Positions 33,047 to 46,500 of a stretch of 64,000 bases of DNA are shown here, one piece after another. Source of the DNA: Schizophyllum amplum (taxonomy: Eukaryota > Basidiomycota > Agaricomycetes > Agaricales > Schizophyllaceae); contig VDMD01000010.1 of NCBI GenBank assembly GCA_007026445.1, positions 372,001 through 436,000 of the forward strand, written 5' to 3'. Both the position numbers and the translations under genes were made by a program. Position 1 is the first letter of the stretch. Each line of letters starts with the position of its first letter. The notes below the pieces were generated by a model that was not told the origin of the DNA, made no database searches, and saw only the letters and a program-made list of their open reading frames with translations.

Positions 33047-35048
33047 GCTCGACACGAGGCCTTGAGTCCTCGAGCTCGACTTCTGGGCTTGCGCCTAGCA
33101 TCGGCCCAGCACATCCATCATGCACGAAATTACACCTGTACGATATCATTGCCAAAATATGCCTTCTTGCCATCACCATTCTTCACACTGAATCACTGCC
33201 CATCCATTGCCAATCAGCGCACCGACCGCCACCTGAGCTGCCCGCCCAAACGCGCTACTCGGAGCCAGCCACGGTCGTCACACTCTCCGAACATGCGTGT
33301 TCAATTTCCGTGCGGGCTCCTTTATTATTGCGTAGGGCAGTCTGAGCCTTAGGCGTCTAGACTCTCAGACATCCGCGGGAGCCAGCGTGCCGAAGCAACA
33401 TGCCACCGTGATTCAATATTCAGATTGGGAATTGTTGCCCCTTTTAACCTTGGCAATGGCAGCGAAACTTCTACTCAGCTTTCACTGTCACTGTCAGCGT
33501 CCGCGAAAAACAACCACGTGAAGCCCCTATATCGCACGACTTGCTCTCAAGTACGATGACTGCAGGTATGTCTTTGAACAACGAGTTGACGGTATCCTAG
33601 CACAGTCCTAGCATGTCCTAGCATGTCTGGCTAACATGTTCGTATAATTTCATCAGCTGATAAACACCAGGCGAATGAACGTTTGAACACTCGGTCCCGA
33701 GGGGCAACATCGCGTTTTGTACGGCTCTCCCGATTATTCGCAAGGATGGCACCCTCGAGGACCCCCGTTGTCTGCCCAATGTCAAGTATTCCCCTTACGA
33801 CCCGTGTCCCATCGAGGCGCAGTAGTATTATTATGGAGTTGAGCACAACGCTCGTATTCTCCTCGGCTCGACGTCCCAAGATTCGTGGTCCTTTTGTTAC
33901 CCCCGTACCACAAGTCTCTGCGACGTTCCGGAGCATCATCAGCTCTCGCAGAATCCTCATCTGTGGGATCTTATTTGCGAACAGCTGCGCAGCAGCTCGA
34001 CATGGTGTAGTAGATCTGTGGCGCTGATGTTTGCACTTTCAAGGTCGTTGGCATTCTCACCTCTCGGGACATACAGTTCTGCGTCATTGACCTGGTGTCT
34101 TTCACTTGGGTAGAGAAGGAGAGCGATGAACAGGACTTCATCGTGGACGACAGCTAGATGACGACGATGATAGTTGCAACGACGATGAAGAGGATAACAC
34201 TGGCAAGAAACGCAACATAATTGTCGACTATGACCAACTACCACCAATCCTTTTCATCACACGCCCACGTTACACCACACCCCTACCATCTGGGTGGGTG
34301 TCTTGCCGAACACACTCTCTGGAGCCACGGCCCACGATCTTGCCACAATCATTCTTGGCATCGTCGAACAGCATGGCGTGTCAGGCGTGGACGTCGCCTT
34401 TCGCGAGTTCGAGGGTTACCTCAGTCGTTTTGCCGAAATTACTGTATGCGAGTAGTAGAGACAGGGAAGAAGGGGAGACAGCGGGCGAAAATCAAGTCTG
34501 TTGTAACTTGACTGAGTTGGCAACTGTCCCTACTACTGCTCCAGGTAGTTCGTGTTTTTCTCGCCAACTACGTACTGTATCTACATAAATATAAGCACAG
34601 TGCCACACTACCCTTTTGCGACCGCGTCGGGCTACGGGGGGACTTACTCCGTCCGTGGGCCTATCGGAGCCAAGGACACAAGAAGACGTGGATTACAGGA
34701 TGGCATAGCATACGGGTACATGTAAGAAGTGGAAGGACCACCATAGGTAGCCCCTAGGGTCCATAAAATGACTTCAAAAAAAAACCCCTTTTGCGACACC
34801 CGCGAGTGCTGGGCCCACAGCAACTCAAAACTTTGGGATTTGGTCGTGCTAATATTTGGTCGGTGGCGCCTTTCTCCTATATATCTCCTACCATCCTCAA
34901 TTTTGTCTATCGTGACTCATGTGCGACTTACAAAGGGTTGTAAGCCTTCAATGGGACAGATTCCTCAGCATATCCATGACGAACGAGATTACAATGACTT
35001 TGCTTCTTATATCATGCGCCTGTCCATCCTTCCTCAGGCCTCGGCGCC
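33047..35048. other. Gene-poor region, about 2 kb
   Basis: No intact gene. At 34041-34079 on the plus strand a 13-residue reading KVVGILTSRDIQF resembles the second CBS-domain segment of IMP dehydrogenase, but the flanks do not match and a stop follows. A string near 34130-34210 reads QDFIVDD then, in another frame, DDEEDNT, recalling the acidic tail of the 27794 gene. Probably decayed gene fragments. Confidence 0.35.
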
Positions 35049-35703
35049 CTACAATGTCATCCATACTATCAGTGCACCGACCGTGCCCGCGATTAGACTA
35101 CCCTGAAGGCCCGCCCCCCGCACTGCCGCATCGCTGTCGCCAGTCTGAGAGCCGGAGGGCGCACTTGAGGTCGCCGAGGTCGAGGTCCCACTTGATCTGC
35201 TGCTCGTCTGTGTTGAGACGACGGTGTCGGAGGCGGTCACACTGCTGGTGCCGGAGACGACGGTGTCGGACGCGGTGACGGTGGTTGCACCGGAGACGAC
35301 GGTGTCAGACCCGGAGAGAACGGTGCCGGACGCGGTGACGCTGGTATCGGAGACGACGGTGTCAGACCCGGAGAGAACGGTGTCGGACGCGGTGACGCTG
35401 GTATCGGAGACGACGGTGTCCGAGAAACCGGTGCTGGATGCGTGCACGTCAGGCAAGAGTGGATATGAGTGGGGCTGATACAAGAGTTGGAAGAAAAAGA
35501 GACAACGCCACACCGTACAAGAGCAACAGAGTGGCGACGGTGGGGATGGTTCAACTTCACACTTACGCCGACGAGGTTGCGGAGTCGAACGTCAATTTGA
35601 ATGTGGTGGTCCCCTCGGGTACGGGAGAAGCCGTGAACGTCGATTCCTGCGCAGCCACGACAGTGGCGCCTGCGAGGGCGGCGAAGAGCGTCGTGAATTG
35701 CAT
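35049..35703 (-). CDS. Ser/Thr-rich GPI-anchored surface protein with 19-residue repeats
   Basis: Two exons (35703-35567 and 35433-35049; phase-2 intron) give 173 aa. The signal peptide is MQFTTLFAALAGATVVAAQ. The mature part starts with a short ordered motif (TTTFKLTFDSATSS) and continues with Ser/Thr/Val repeats built on SDTVVSDTSVTASDTVLSG. It ends with a small-residue omega region (SQTGDSDAAVRGAG) and a hydrophobic tail (LIAGTVGALIVWMTL), the standard GPI pattern. The Ser/Thr density implies heavy O-mannosylation. Architecture and intron phase match the genes at 48175 and 49390. A TATA-like box lies about 110 bases upstream. Likely a cell-wall or surface protein; specific role unknown. 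Confidence 0.8.
35215..35414. repeat. 57-base coding tandem repeats
   Basis: Two nearly identical 57-base units at 35301-35357 and 35358-35414 plus degenerate units at about 35215-35300. They encode the 19-residue Ser/Thr/Val repeat of the surface protein at 35049-35703 and keep frame. Confidence 0.8.
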
Positions 35704-35813
35704 CGCGCCCTTTGTGCGTAAGGCGGCCGAGGAGGGAATGGTGGTGAATGTGAAGGTCGCGTATACCGAGATGCGCACGCGCTCGCACCTTGACCACCCC
35801 ACTTCTTATACCC

Positions 35814-35820
35814 GCGACGC
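35814..35820 (-). promoter_or_regulatory. TATA-like box of Ser/Thr-rich GPI gene
   Basis: Minus-strand tataagaag about 110 bases upstream of the ATG at 35703. Confidence 0.45.
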
Positions 35821-36355
35821 AGGGTGAGATCATTCGCATGTGGTCGTGGTACTTGGAGCTCCTTTCTCTCGGCCCGTGTGTGAGTGGTGAATGTCCTTTG
35901 TGAGTGGTGTCGGGTAAGCGGTCGCGTGTCATCCCGCTGGTGATTCGATGATTCGACCTGGTCCTTCGTGGGATGAGCATAACTAGGACCAAGCGAGGCT
36001 CATGTGGTCGTGCTGGATATAAGTATACAGGGCTTGTCGGACGGCAGCGCAGGCGAGGATCAAGTTGTATGTTGGATTTGTGCGAGGTGAAGGTGGGGGT
36101 TATGCAGGTTGCGCGGGACAAAGGTTCTGAGATCTGAAGGGACTTTATGACCGGTGAGAAGAAATCGTTGAAACGTCCGCCAAGCCGACGGCGTTAATGC
36201 ATTTGATACATGGCGAATCAGAGTGTGAGGTCAGGAGCGAGAGCAGCATTGTATTCCGCGATCTACAATATACATAAATGCAACCTTCCGAAAGGAAGGA
36301 AGAGCATGCAGACAAAAACAACTGAAAGTAGAGTCAGTACATTGCTGGAAGTAGA
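35821..36355. other. Intergenic region
   Basis: Upstream region of the Ser/Thr-rich gene; a long minus-strand open frame here has no recognisable content. Nothing else seen. Confidence 0.35.
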
Positions 36356-36487
36356 TCACACGCAGGAGGCAAGGACAGGAAGATCAGCTACTCGATGCGT
36401 TTCCTCAAACACCGCGCTCGCCTCCACTTTGTACACGGGAGACCAGAGATTGAACCCAGAGCGCGGCGCGAAATTCAGTCCGCCCAT
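36356..36487 (-). CDS. Possible 43-residue small protein
   Basis: ATG at 36487 opens a 43-aa frame (GGLNFAPRSGFNLWSP, then YKVEASAVFEETHRVADLP) ending ASCV. Upstream on the same strand, 36840-37180 is strongly pyrimidine-rich like a highly expressed fungal promoter/5' UTR. Candidate non-coding exons with consensus donors (GTAAGC after about 36890, GTAAGT near 36655) lie between. This layout would suit a short, well-expressed protein with 5' UTR introns, but no family is recognised and the reading could be chance. Confidence 0.3.
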   Translation of the reverse strand: MGGLNFAPRSGFNLWSPVYKVEASAVFEETHRVADLPVLASCV

Positions 36488-37503
36488 CGAAAATATATCA
36501 TCAAGGTGTTCGGGGGTGGGGCAGCAAGGGGAAGAGCGACGGGATTGGGTGGAGGATGTCGGTAAGAACGAGGGGTTTAACGGTGAAGGGGGGTTTTATG
36601 AGATCGAAGGCGGGGAATACGTAGGAAAGGAAGGAGCAGACTGGATAGGATGGACTTACCAGCTATACAATGGCACAAAGCGGTGCAGAGCACGACAGTC
36701 AAGCTTGAAAAAGATATGGGTTAGCTAAACGCTGAATGGATGGAGAAGAGGGGAGGATGGGTCAGACAAGGCTGAAATCATAAAGGCTCAACATAGTGAG
36801 TTCTGAATGTGGTAAAGTATGGTTATTGTTTGGATCATCATTGTCGCGGGTGGTGACGGCGAGGCTTGAATAGATGAGTTGGATGCTTACCTTGACGGAA
36901 ACAGAGAGATATGTCTTGCAAAGACGAAGTAGTAGGAAGATTGTCAAGAAGGTAGGCGAGTTTGACGATCAGGCGGAAGGGCGTGCCAAGAACCGCTGAA
37001 GAGGAAGAGAAAGCAAGGGAGAACGATGGCGGAGGGGAGGATTGGGAGGAACAGAGACAGGAGAAAGGAGGGAAACCCCGAGGGGGGGAGAGAGGAGGGA
37101 AGATGGAGGTTGAGAGCAAAGAAGATGGCCGATCGCGCAGACGGCAACATTTTCTGTCCAGGGAGATGGCAAACATGGTCAAATAACCTGCATGTGACTT
37201 GTGACCTATGTGCGCCTACGGCGATACAACCCAGATACAACCTGCCTCCTGGCAAGGTTCCGGCCCATCGCCATGGCTTCTGCTGGTCCAACGTTGGATA
37301 ATGGAAGCCTAGTACCCATGTGATCTTTGTTCATCATTCGTGGCGACCACATGAAGAAAGCCAATAAGCCGGGTTTTGTGGCCTCAGGTCCAGGAGCAGC
37401 CGTCTTTTTGACCAGAGTCCATTGCGTATAAAAGATCTCGCGATGGTCAGGAGGAAGTATAACTCAAGATCTCCACTTGCATCTTCGAGTCATTCAAAGC
37501 ATC
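36488..37503. other. Pyrimidine-rich promoter-like region and spacer
   Basis: 36840-37180 is C/T-rich on the minus strand, with possible untranslated exons for the small ORF at 36356. 37180-37503 is the promoter of the plus-strand LRR-like gene. No conserved protein seen. Confidence 0.35.
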
Positions 37504-38561
37504 ATGGTCAAAGTACAGACGAACAAGCAAAGGGCCTCCCCCGCCGGACCCTCTCAATTGTCAGTGTATTCTCTTTCTGGTCGGCATCTTGCTTTGCTTA
37601 TGCTTGGTCGTAGTAGCACAATTCGTCGCGGACGCCGGGACAATCCGAGGTTGAGGAACGAAGCTGACCTGAACACAGGTGTGTGATTCACAAATTCACT
37701 GATTTTTGCACTTACACAGTTCACAGCGGGTCCTTCGTCGTCGAACTTCCTTCTCACCGATCGATCCCCTAGAACGGCATTCCTGAAGCGGGCAGCTGCA
37801 GTATCTGCATCTGGCGATGAGATCTTCAGATGGATTGAAGACTTCGGGCTACGCGAAGACCGGCCGAACTACGGTTTCGATATTGCAGACTTTGGCGTGA
37901 TCGACACAAAGTGCGAGACAGCCGTGGCCATCTGGGACAGATATATCGGTCAAGGCCGTGTGTGCGCCCGCCGCCTTATTTCCTTCGTCATTCGTGGCAA
38001 CAACAGCAACCAGACCACTCGAACGCAGCTCACTGATATGCTCAACGCCATCGAAGCACCAAGCCTAGAAACGGTGAAGATTCTCAGGCCTGGTCTATCA
38101 TGCAGAACATTTGAGGAGGCACTTTACGGCTTTCTCTGTGCACCTTCCGAGAGGACGACGCTCAAACACGTCAGCCTGTGCTGGTGTTGTTGCTACCAGA
38201 CCGGGCTGTCCAAATATCTGGAGTCCGCGGCCGCCAGTCGCCTCGTCTTGTTGCGCCTGCAGACCAATGCGGCCAACGTGAAGGATACGATCCTTCACGC
38301 CCTTGCGGGAGGGCACAGGTTCCCCAACTTGCGGACGCTGTCCTTGCAGAACATACAGGGCTCACCGCCAAGAACTTGTTGGACGCGCTCCAGACGCGCT
38401 ACATGCGTGGCCACAGGCGCCCCCTCACCGTCGAGATCACTAGTGATGTGAGCACAGACATCAGCAAGCGTGCGCGTGTCTTGCAAATCACTATGAAGAG
38501 GATCGGTCCCGATGACCTATTAGTGAAGCCGGCGAAGCGGGTAAAAGAGGAGTCAGACTAG
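37504..38561 (+). CDS. LRR-like hypothetical protein, frame broken once
   Basis: Exon 1 starts at 37504 (MVKVQTNKQRASPAG). A GT-AG intron of about 46 bases (donor near 37680, acceptor about 37722) leads to FTAGPSSSNFLLTDRSPRT. Exon 2 contains leucine-rich patterns as in fungal F-box-associated LRR proteins (AIEAPSLETVKILRPGLS, TTLKHVSLCWCCCYQTGLSK, RLVLLRLQTNAANVKDTILH, FPNLRTLSLQNIQG). At 38358-38360 (ggg) the frame shifts: the conserved pattern continues one base out of phase as GLTAKNLLDALQTRYMRGH and runs to RVKEESD. One more G would join the two halves. No F-box itself is visible. Function unknown. Confidence 0.6.
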
Positions 38562-38688
38562 CAACGCAGTTCACCCATATAACTGTACAATTAGTCATAT
38601 GCAAGCAAACATGTACTTAGTCCTATGTACGTCCACCGAAACAGTATTTCCGATTCCTATACACCAAGTTATATGAAGTCTTCATCAT

Positions 38689-40022
<1,334 letters not shown>

Positions 40023-40078
40023 GTTGAAGCTGGATGAAGCGATGGAAGATGCTGCCTTTCAAAAGTAATTAGAGGTCC

Positions 40079-40088
40079 GTTTTATAGC
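40079..40088 (-). promoter_or_regulatory. TATA box of old yellow enzyme gene
   Basis: Minus-strand gctataaaac about 60 bases before the ATG at 40022. Confidence 0.5.
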
Positions 40089-42035
40089 AGTCCACGAGCA
40101 CTCCATGAGCCAATATGTCGTGACTAATTAGATTGATGTGTGCGCGCTCGTCGCTGCTGTCCAGTCAGCGAGATTGTAACCGGACCAGGGCAACTTAGAA
40201 TGAGTTCCATTCGATGCTGTAGTTTTGTCCATGTAAATGAGCGACAGGTGTCGCCATCCATTGCCCTAAACAAGCCCTGAAGTCCCGGCGAAGGAGGATG
40301 GTTTGTAAGAAACTGTGTTACCGCTGTCGTTATAGTCATTGAGGCCTATGAGAGCTGCATAAGCAGAGTAACGAACGACAAGTTGGGGTTGTATACGCCC
40401 ACGACTCGCAACTCACGAGGTCAGGCGTGTGGCATGGTCACATGATAAATCTCTCACGATCACGACCTATTGTCAACGTCGAACGAACAGTTGTTGCGTC
40501 TCTTCTTTGAGCTGTGAGACACTCTCTGGGAAACGCTGCAATGTCTCGGGCCACGATGCTCTCTAAAATGAGCGCTTGAACATTGTCGTCCGAGGCAGCC
40601 GCCTGCTCAAACGTTCAAGCTTTGAATGGAATGAACAGGTGAAGACATTCTCGAGGAATGAGAATGTTAGGCTCATCTGGTTATCGCGATCTCCAGACAG
40701 CGTCAGAGAAATGCGCTTCGAGACCAATTGCCGGGTAGTATTCCGGAGCTGTGCAGGAGTGCTTCAGCCATATGCGTCCGAAGGCGTGCTGCAACCCGCC
40801 GCAGCCTTTTTGGCCTCTGACAATAGAGTCGCATGACGCTAGAAGCCGAAGGGCTTGGTATGACTGCGCCCATGGTTCCATCGTTTGCCGCGTGTTGGCA
40901 GCATGCGCGACATGGGTGGGATTCGCCGGTAGGAACAATAGAATTGAGTCCGAAAAGGGAACAAAGGGGCCGGGGGCCGGTCGGGCCGCTGATCCGGACG
41001 AAGCGTTTATAAGGCAGCAACTTCCTGCCCGCTTCCCCCATCGTCGAGCGCAGTGCTCAACTGGCTGCCAGCTGCCTGTTGACTACGCAGCCCTCTCGGC
41101 TCGAGCATGGCTCGAGCTGACCTTGGCACCATAGGCCTTGTTGTGACTGGGTGCAGCTTCTTGCGGGGTCCGTTGGTACATGGGTCGCCACTGCGGTCGC
41201 TGCCGAAGCTGTCGGATAGGCAGCTTAGCCAGCGACCGCGAGGCCCGTGGGCGTTGGGCCCGTCATAACCGCTGGCTGTCCTTCGTGGGCGCAATTTTCT
41301 TGAGCTCCGAGCGCCGCCGAAGGGCTTGCGGCTCTGGTGAGGATCCACGAGTGTCAGTCACGACGATGGCGGGTGGGCCTGCGTTCATGAAGGGTGGGCT
41401 CTCGACGCCGTAGACGCCATTTGTCGGCTTCAATCGAGGCTGGCGAGTGGGGGAGGTGTCGTGAGTCTTGCTTGCTGCCCGGGCTGCGCGCGCTGTTGTT
41501 GTTGTGCGTCTTCGAATGAACGGCGGCGGCGGTGCGCGCGATTCGTGGCGCCGACTGAGTCGCAGGGTAGTTCTCGCAGGCATTTCCTAGTAGCTGTTAG
41601 CCTTCATCGGCTCTCAGCGAACGGGTTGTACATGCCTGCGCGTCTGCACTGTGCTCAGCCGGTACAGACGACAATTTTTGGAATCCCCTTCGTCCTGTTC
41701 AGGACTGGCAGAGCTCTGCTCTTGCGCTTTCATCGTTGGGCGTGTTGTTCCATTACTGATGATCACGAAGAACGCAAGAACAAGATAAGTCTAGGCAGTC
41801 TGCTAAGTACAGTACCTTCACCTGGGCTTCTGCTGACCATCTCGAGGTGTACAGCTTGTCGACCGGGTCGCGACCGATGTGCGACCGAGAAGACCACTTA
41901 CTTCAAGTTCGACTTCGGTTTGCGCGACCTACAAGTCGAGCTCAGCGCCTTCGAACTGAATAGTGCAAAAAGCTGTACTCATGAGAAAACTACATTCACT
42001 ATTGACCGCTCTGGATATCCAAACCAACACATCCC
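40089..42035. other. Gene-poor region, about 1.9 kb
   Basis: Between the old yellow enzyme promoter and the 3' end of the inositol polyphosphate kinase gene. Only overlapping short frames on both strands; no conserved protein or repeat recognised. Confidence 0.4.
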
Positions 42036-43193
42036 CTACAACGTGTTCTCTACCACGTCAGTCATCGTCTCAACCTGCGCTATACGCGCATCTAGAAGCT
42101 TCAGTGTCGTGTCCACGCCCAGAAGCACACCATCGTCCGGTCCTTGGCCAGGCACCAGCGTCGTATGCGCGAAGTCTATGAGGCGCACCAGAAACGCCGG
42201 ACCTGGGCCGGACTTCTCTTCCGCGCCCTCCGCATCCTCCTCCATCTCCTCATCCGAATCAATCTCCTCATCCACATCCTCGTCCGCCGTCCCTATTCTC
42301 TTCGCCGCCTCCGCCGCGCGCGCCCAGTCTGCCTCGTAGATGACTAAGATGCTCCCGCCGACCATGCGCATCTCGATTGTGGCGAGGTGCGCGCGGATGG
42401 TGGCGACGTCGCGTCGGACGCCGCGGAGGATGGGGAGCAGGGTGGATGCGGGGAGGCCGGTGGATGCGGGGAGGCCGGTGGATGAGGAGGGATTGGAGGC
42501 GACGGGGAAGAACTTCGCGATACCGTCGGGCAGGTCGGCGGCTTTGATGGATTTGCCATAGGATTTGGGGGTGTTGGTGGGGGTGCCGGTGGTGTTATCG
42601 TAGACCTGCAGACGGGGGTTAAATGGGAATCAAGTGAGAAGAATGGAAGTATGGAGGAAGGCGTAGGGGGAAAGGAATGTGAACGCGCGAAGGTGAACGC
42701 ACCTGGAAGCCAGTAAGCCGCACGCCGGTCTCGAGAGAGGTCGTGTCGCGCGCGGTCTTGATCATGCGTTCGACCTTCTCGGGAGAGGCGGTGTCATCGT
42801 ACAGGATCGTGCCGAGCTTGATGTCCAGGATATTGGGTCTGGTAAAGGGGAACGAGAGGTTCTCCAACACGATCGACTACAAGGACGCGATCAGCACTTC
42901 CTACTCCATTGTGTATATGCAGACAGACACACCTCCTTCTGCACCCCCGCGGGCGGCGGCGCCATGGTCTGCAAATCCGCGCCCTCCGCGACTGTTCCCG
43001 TTAGATCGAGCGTGCCGAGGAACTTGGGGAGGTACGGCCGGAGCGCCGCGAAGGGACTCTCATCGCCGAGCGCCTGGTAGAAGGCGAGCTCAGCGGGGAG
43101 CGCCGGCTTGATCAGGAGCGATCCATCCTCGGTGGTCTGCACGCCGGCGTGGCCGCCGACTTGGGAGGCAAGGGGGATGGCGGTCGGGTTCAT
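42036..43193 (-). CDS. Inositol polyphosphate kinase (IPMK/Arg82-type)
   Basis: Phosphorylates inositol tris- and tetrakisphosphates on the route to InsP5/InsP6 and has regulatory roles in the nucleus. Three exons (43193-42933, 42876-42703, 42605-42036) join in frame to 334 aa, typical of fungal IPMK. Motifs are LLIKPALPAELAFYQAL, FLGTLD, ENLSFPFTRPNILDIKLGT with the catalytic P-x-x-x-D-x-K-x-G core (about residue 100), TSLETGVRLTGFQVYD, and near the C-terminus RLIDFAHTTLVPGQGPDDG, holding the metal-binding D of the DFAH-type motif. An acidic insert (DEDVDEEIDSDEEMEED) separates the last two lobes. A six-residue repeat (ASTGLP twice) comes from an 18-base tandem repeat at about 42441-42476. 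Confidence 0.92.
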
Positions 43194-43537
43194 GGTAGTG
43201 GAAGGGAAGCAAGGGTGCTGATCAGGTAGCTACCATGATGCTGTGTGCTAATTTGCCATATGGTGCAACATCAAGAGGAAAGTCTGGCCCGGCCCTGCGG
43301 TACTGACATGGGCGCATGTAGGGCTACATACTTACGAATGGCTGACAGTGATCCCCCTGGAAGTGCACCCTGCTGAAGGCGGGACAATGTTTGGCGGCGC
43401 GCAGAGCCCAGGTCCGCGGCAGCCGTGGAGCTCAGATTTGTGGCGGTGCTGCTTGTTGATCCACATTTGCTCTTCCTGGTGGCGCGCCGTCGCCATCTTG
43501 TCTCCTACCGTCACCCCGCCCCGAACGACGCGTCAGG
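43194..43537. other. Divergent promoter region
   Basis: Shared upstream region of the inositol polyphosphate kinase and SNF2/RING genes; no clear TATA box. Confidence 0.4.
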
Positions 43538-46500
43538 ATGCATATCGACGCGCCGCCACCCTCGCAACGTAATCTGCTCGACTTGCTCGACGCAGAGGTC
43601 GCGTCGGGCTCGTCCTCGACCCCCCTACAGCCCTCGAAGAATGCGGCCAATAATACGGCCACGCCGACGCCTCCGGGACAAAGCACCCCCTTCACCCTCG
43701 CCGCGGCCTCGGAGGCCATGAAGCGAGCGCGCCTTGCGCAGGAGTTCAATCTGACGCAGCTCTCGCAGGGCCCAAGTGCGTGTGCAGCCTGCATACCAGT
43801 TGTACCGCCTTTGACACCCCTCGATAGATGACATTGACCTTGATGATGCGGCATTCCTGGCATCTGGATCCCGGTTGCGGGCCAGTCTAGGGTCCCCGTC
43901 TAAACGCGCCACGGGGGGCTTCAATCTCAATGTCGACCAGGCGCCTATTCGCGGGATCGACATCAACGGGGAGGACCCCTTGGTGCATATGTCGAACTAT
44001 GTTCAGAGGGGGCTGGAGAACGACAGCAAAGGCTGGACGGTGAAGAAATCCATCGAATACCTCGGGGCGCAGACGAAGGACGACATTCTTCCTGGTATGG
44101 AGGTGCGGCTGCTGGAGCATCAGTGGATCGGGGTGGCTTGGTGTGTGCGCTGCTGCCTTGCATGCCCTTCATTAACACCTGTTGCAGGATGGTCAAACAA
44201 GAAACAGAAACAGAAAGCAAGGGCGGCATTCTCGCGTACGTCGCGTCTTCCCTGAGTGCATATATGCTAGCATCTAACAGCACATCCAGCGACGACATGG
44301 GTCTCGGCAAGACCGTGCAAATGCTTGCGGCCATGTCCATCAATATGCCCGCTATGGACGCCAAGGTCCGCGTCACACTTATTGTCGTCCCCGCCGCCCT
44401 GCTGCAGCAGTGGAAGGACGAGGTGGAGACGAAGACGAACGGCCTGTTCCGCGCGCATATTCACCACGGGAAGGACAAGTTGCGGTCGAAGAAAGATATG
44501 AAGGATCTGGACGTGGTGATCACGAGCTACCAGACGCTCTGTCAGGACTTCGTCATCCCGAAGGGGTTGGAGGATTGGGAAGTCGAGGACTTTATCGAGA
44601 AGAAAGGGTGAGCTTGCAGATAACGCGGCTTTGAAAGCCGATGAGGGCTTCAAACAACGACAAAGAATGTATGCTAACACTTACTGCAGCGGCCTCCTTG
44701 CGAGGACGCAGTTCTTCCGTGTCATTGCGGATGAGGCGCAGTACATCCGGAATCGGAGTACGCAGTCGAGTTTGTCGCTAGCCTATGTGCGCGCGAAGCA
44801 CCGCTGGGCGCTTACTGGAACGCCCGTCACCAACACTTTGGCGGATATATGTATGCACATGGACCTTTGTATGCATCGTCGTGTCTCGCTAACGAATTTA
44901 TCATAGACGGCATCATCCGATTCGGGCACTTCCGCCCTTGGAACGACTATCCATCCTTCAACAATCATATCGTTAGTGTTCATTTGCTCTGTACTTCTCC
45001 CGTTACTCCCTGACTCTTGTCCCACAGATCAAAGTACAGAACGAGGACGCCCCGCTCGCCGGCGAGCGCGCGCAGGCAGTGCTCAAGCCGCTCATTATGC
45101 GGCGGACAAAGGATTCACAGCTGGAGGGGCAGCCGATTCTGCGGTTGCCGAAGAAGGATATCGAGCTGGTGAAGCTGGATTTTACACCGGATGAGAGGCA
45201 GGTGCGTGATGGAAGGAGTGCATCTTGCTGTAGCAAATGGCTGACGGTCCGCAAACAGATCTACGACGACATCGAGGGGCAGACACATGTGCGCATCAAC
45301 AAGTACATCGCACAGGGAACGCTCGTCAAGAACTACTCGTTTGTACTGGTAAGCCGTGCGATACTACGTAGGACGATGTGTATCTGACCTAGAAATTCGT
45401 AGGTCCTGATCTTGCGCTTGAGGCAATTGACATGCCATCCGCAACTGATTCTGGTGAGCGACGCAAGGCAGCGGGGAAGAAATATGCGCTTACTTTGCCG
45501 CAGGCGCAATCCGGCGAGCTCGACGATCCGTCGCTCATTGTTGGCACGGATGCGGAGAAGGAGAGGTCGAGAGCGACGAAGCTGATGGGCAGGCCGTGGG
45601 TAGAATCGGTGAGGCTTTTGCTAGACGGCATTGGTCTGTTCGTTTTGAGTCTCACGTCAACCTCTGTAGGTCATACGCAGGTTTATGGCTCGTGCGCAGC
45701 TTGGCTTTGGGGATGATGACCCCGCTCTTGGCGCTGATTGTCCGGTCTGCCACGATCGTACGTTGACTCGCACCGTTCTGCTATTGATAAGGCTTATTGA
45801 CACGGCTCTTGTGCAGTCTTCACTACGATAACTGGTCGCCTGTTACCCTGCGGTCACCAGATATGCGTCGGTAGGTCCCTTTGATTTCTTATTGCTTGAC
45901 TCAAGCGGGACTAACCCCCGTCAAGATTGTCTTGAGGATCGAATGAACTCGGACATCGCACACGACGGTATTTTGTAAGAGCAGCTATACTTAAGGCTAA
46001 CCATCAGTAGTCGCTAACACGATCGACAGCGGCGAGGGCAGCGAAAAGGAGAACCTGAAGGCCGAACAAGAATACGAGCGCGCTGTTGCCCAGGGTCTTC
46101 GACCTTGTAAGCGCACCGATGGTGTCTGTACGACATGATCAGTGGCTGATTCCCCTGCAGGTCCCACCTGCAACCAGATGCTCAACCTCAAGGGCGACAA
46201 GATCTTTAAGTCCGCTGCCTTCGAGCCGACAAAGGAGGAGGTGAAGGAGAACAAGCGCAAGCGGCGCGAGGCGTGGAAGACGGCCGGCGTCAGGCGTCGA
46301 CCAGACCGCATCTTCTCGGACGACGACGACGACGACGACAGCGACATCGAGATCGAGGACGGGCCCGCGAAGAAGAGCTTTGACGAGATGGGGATGGACG
46401 ACTCGGATGACGACTTCCCGGACTTGGATAAGATCATCGAGCAGCCGGTGAAGAAGCGGAAGTCGGACCAAGGGGTGAAGGTAAGGCTGCATAATCATGA

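Noticed and set aside
33631..33960. Minus-strand reading reminiscent of an Sm/LSM fold (RLDGTRVVRGILDIGQTTG)
   Set aside because: No second Sm motif, no start context and no splice continuation; likely chance.
35237..36121. 294-residue minus-strand open frame overlapping the Ser/Thr-rich gene
   Set aside because: It overlaps the repeat region of the real gene in another frame, so its length comes from the repeats; the true gene has a signal peptide and GPI tail.
41461..42339. 292-residue plus-strand open frame overlapping the inositol polyphosphate kinase 3' end
   Set aside because: The minus-strand kinase exon with DFAH motif explains the overlap; upstream part has no recognisable content.
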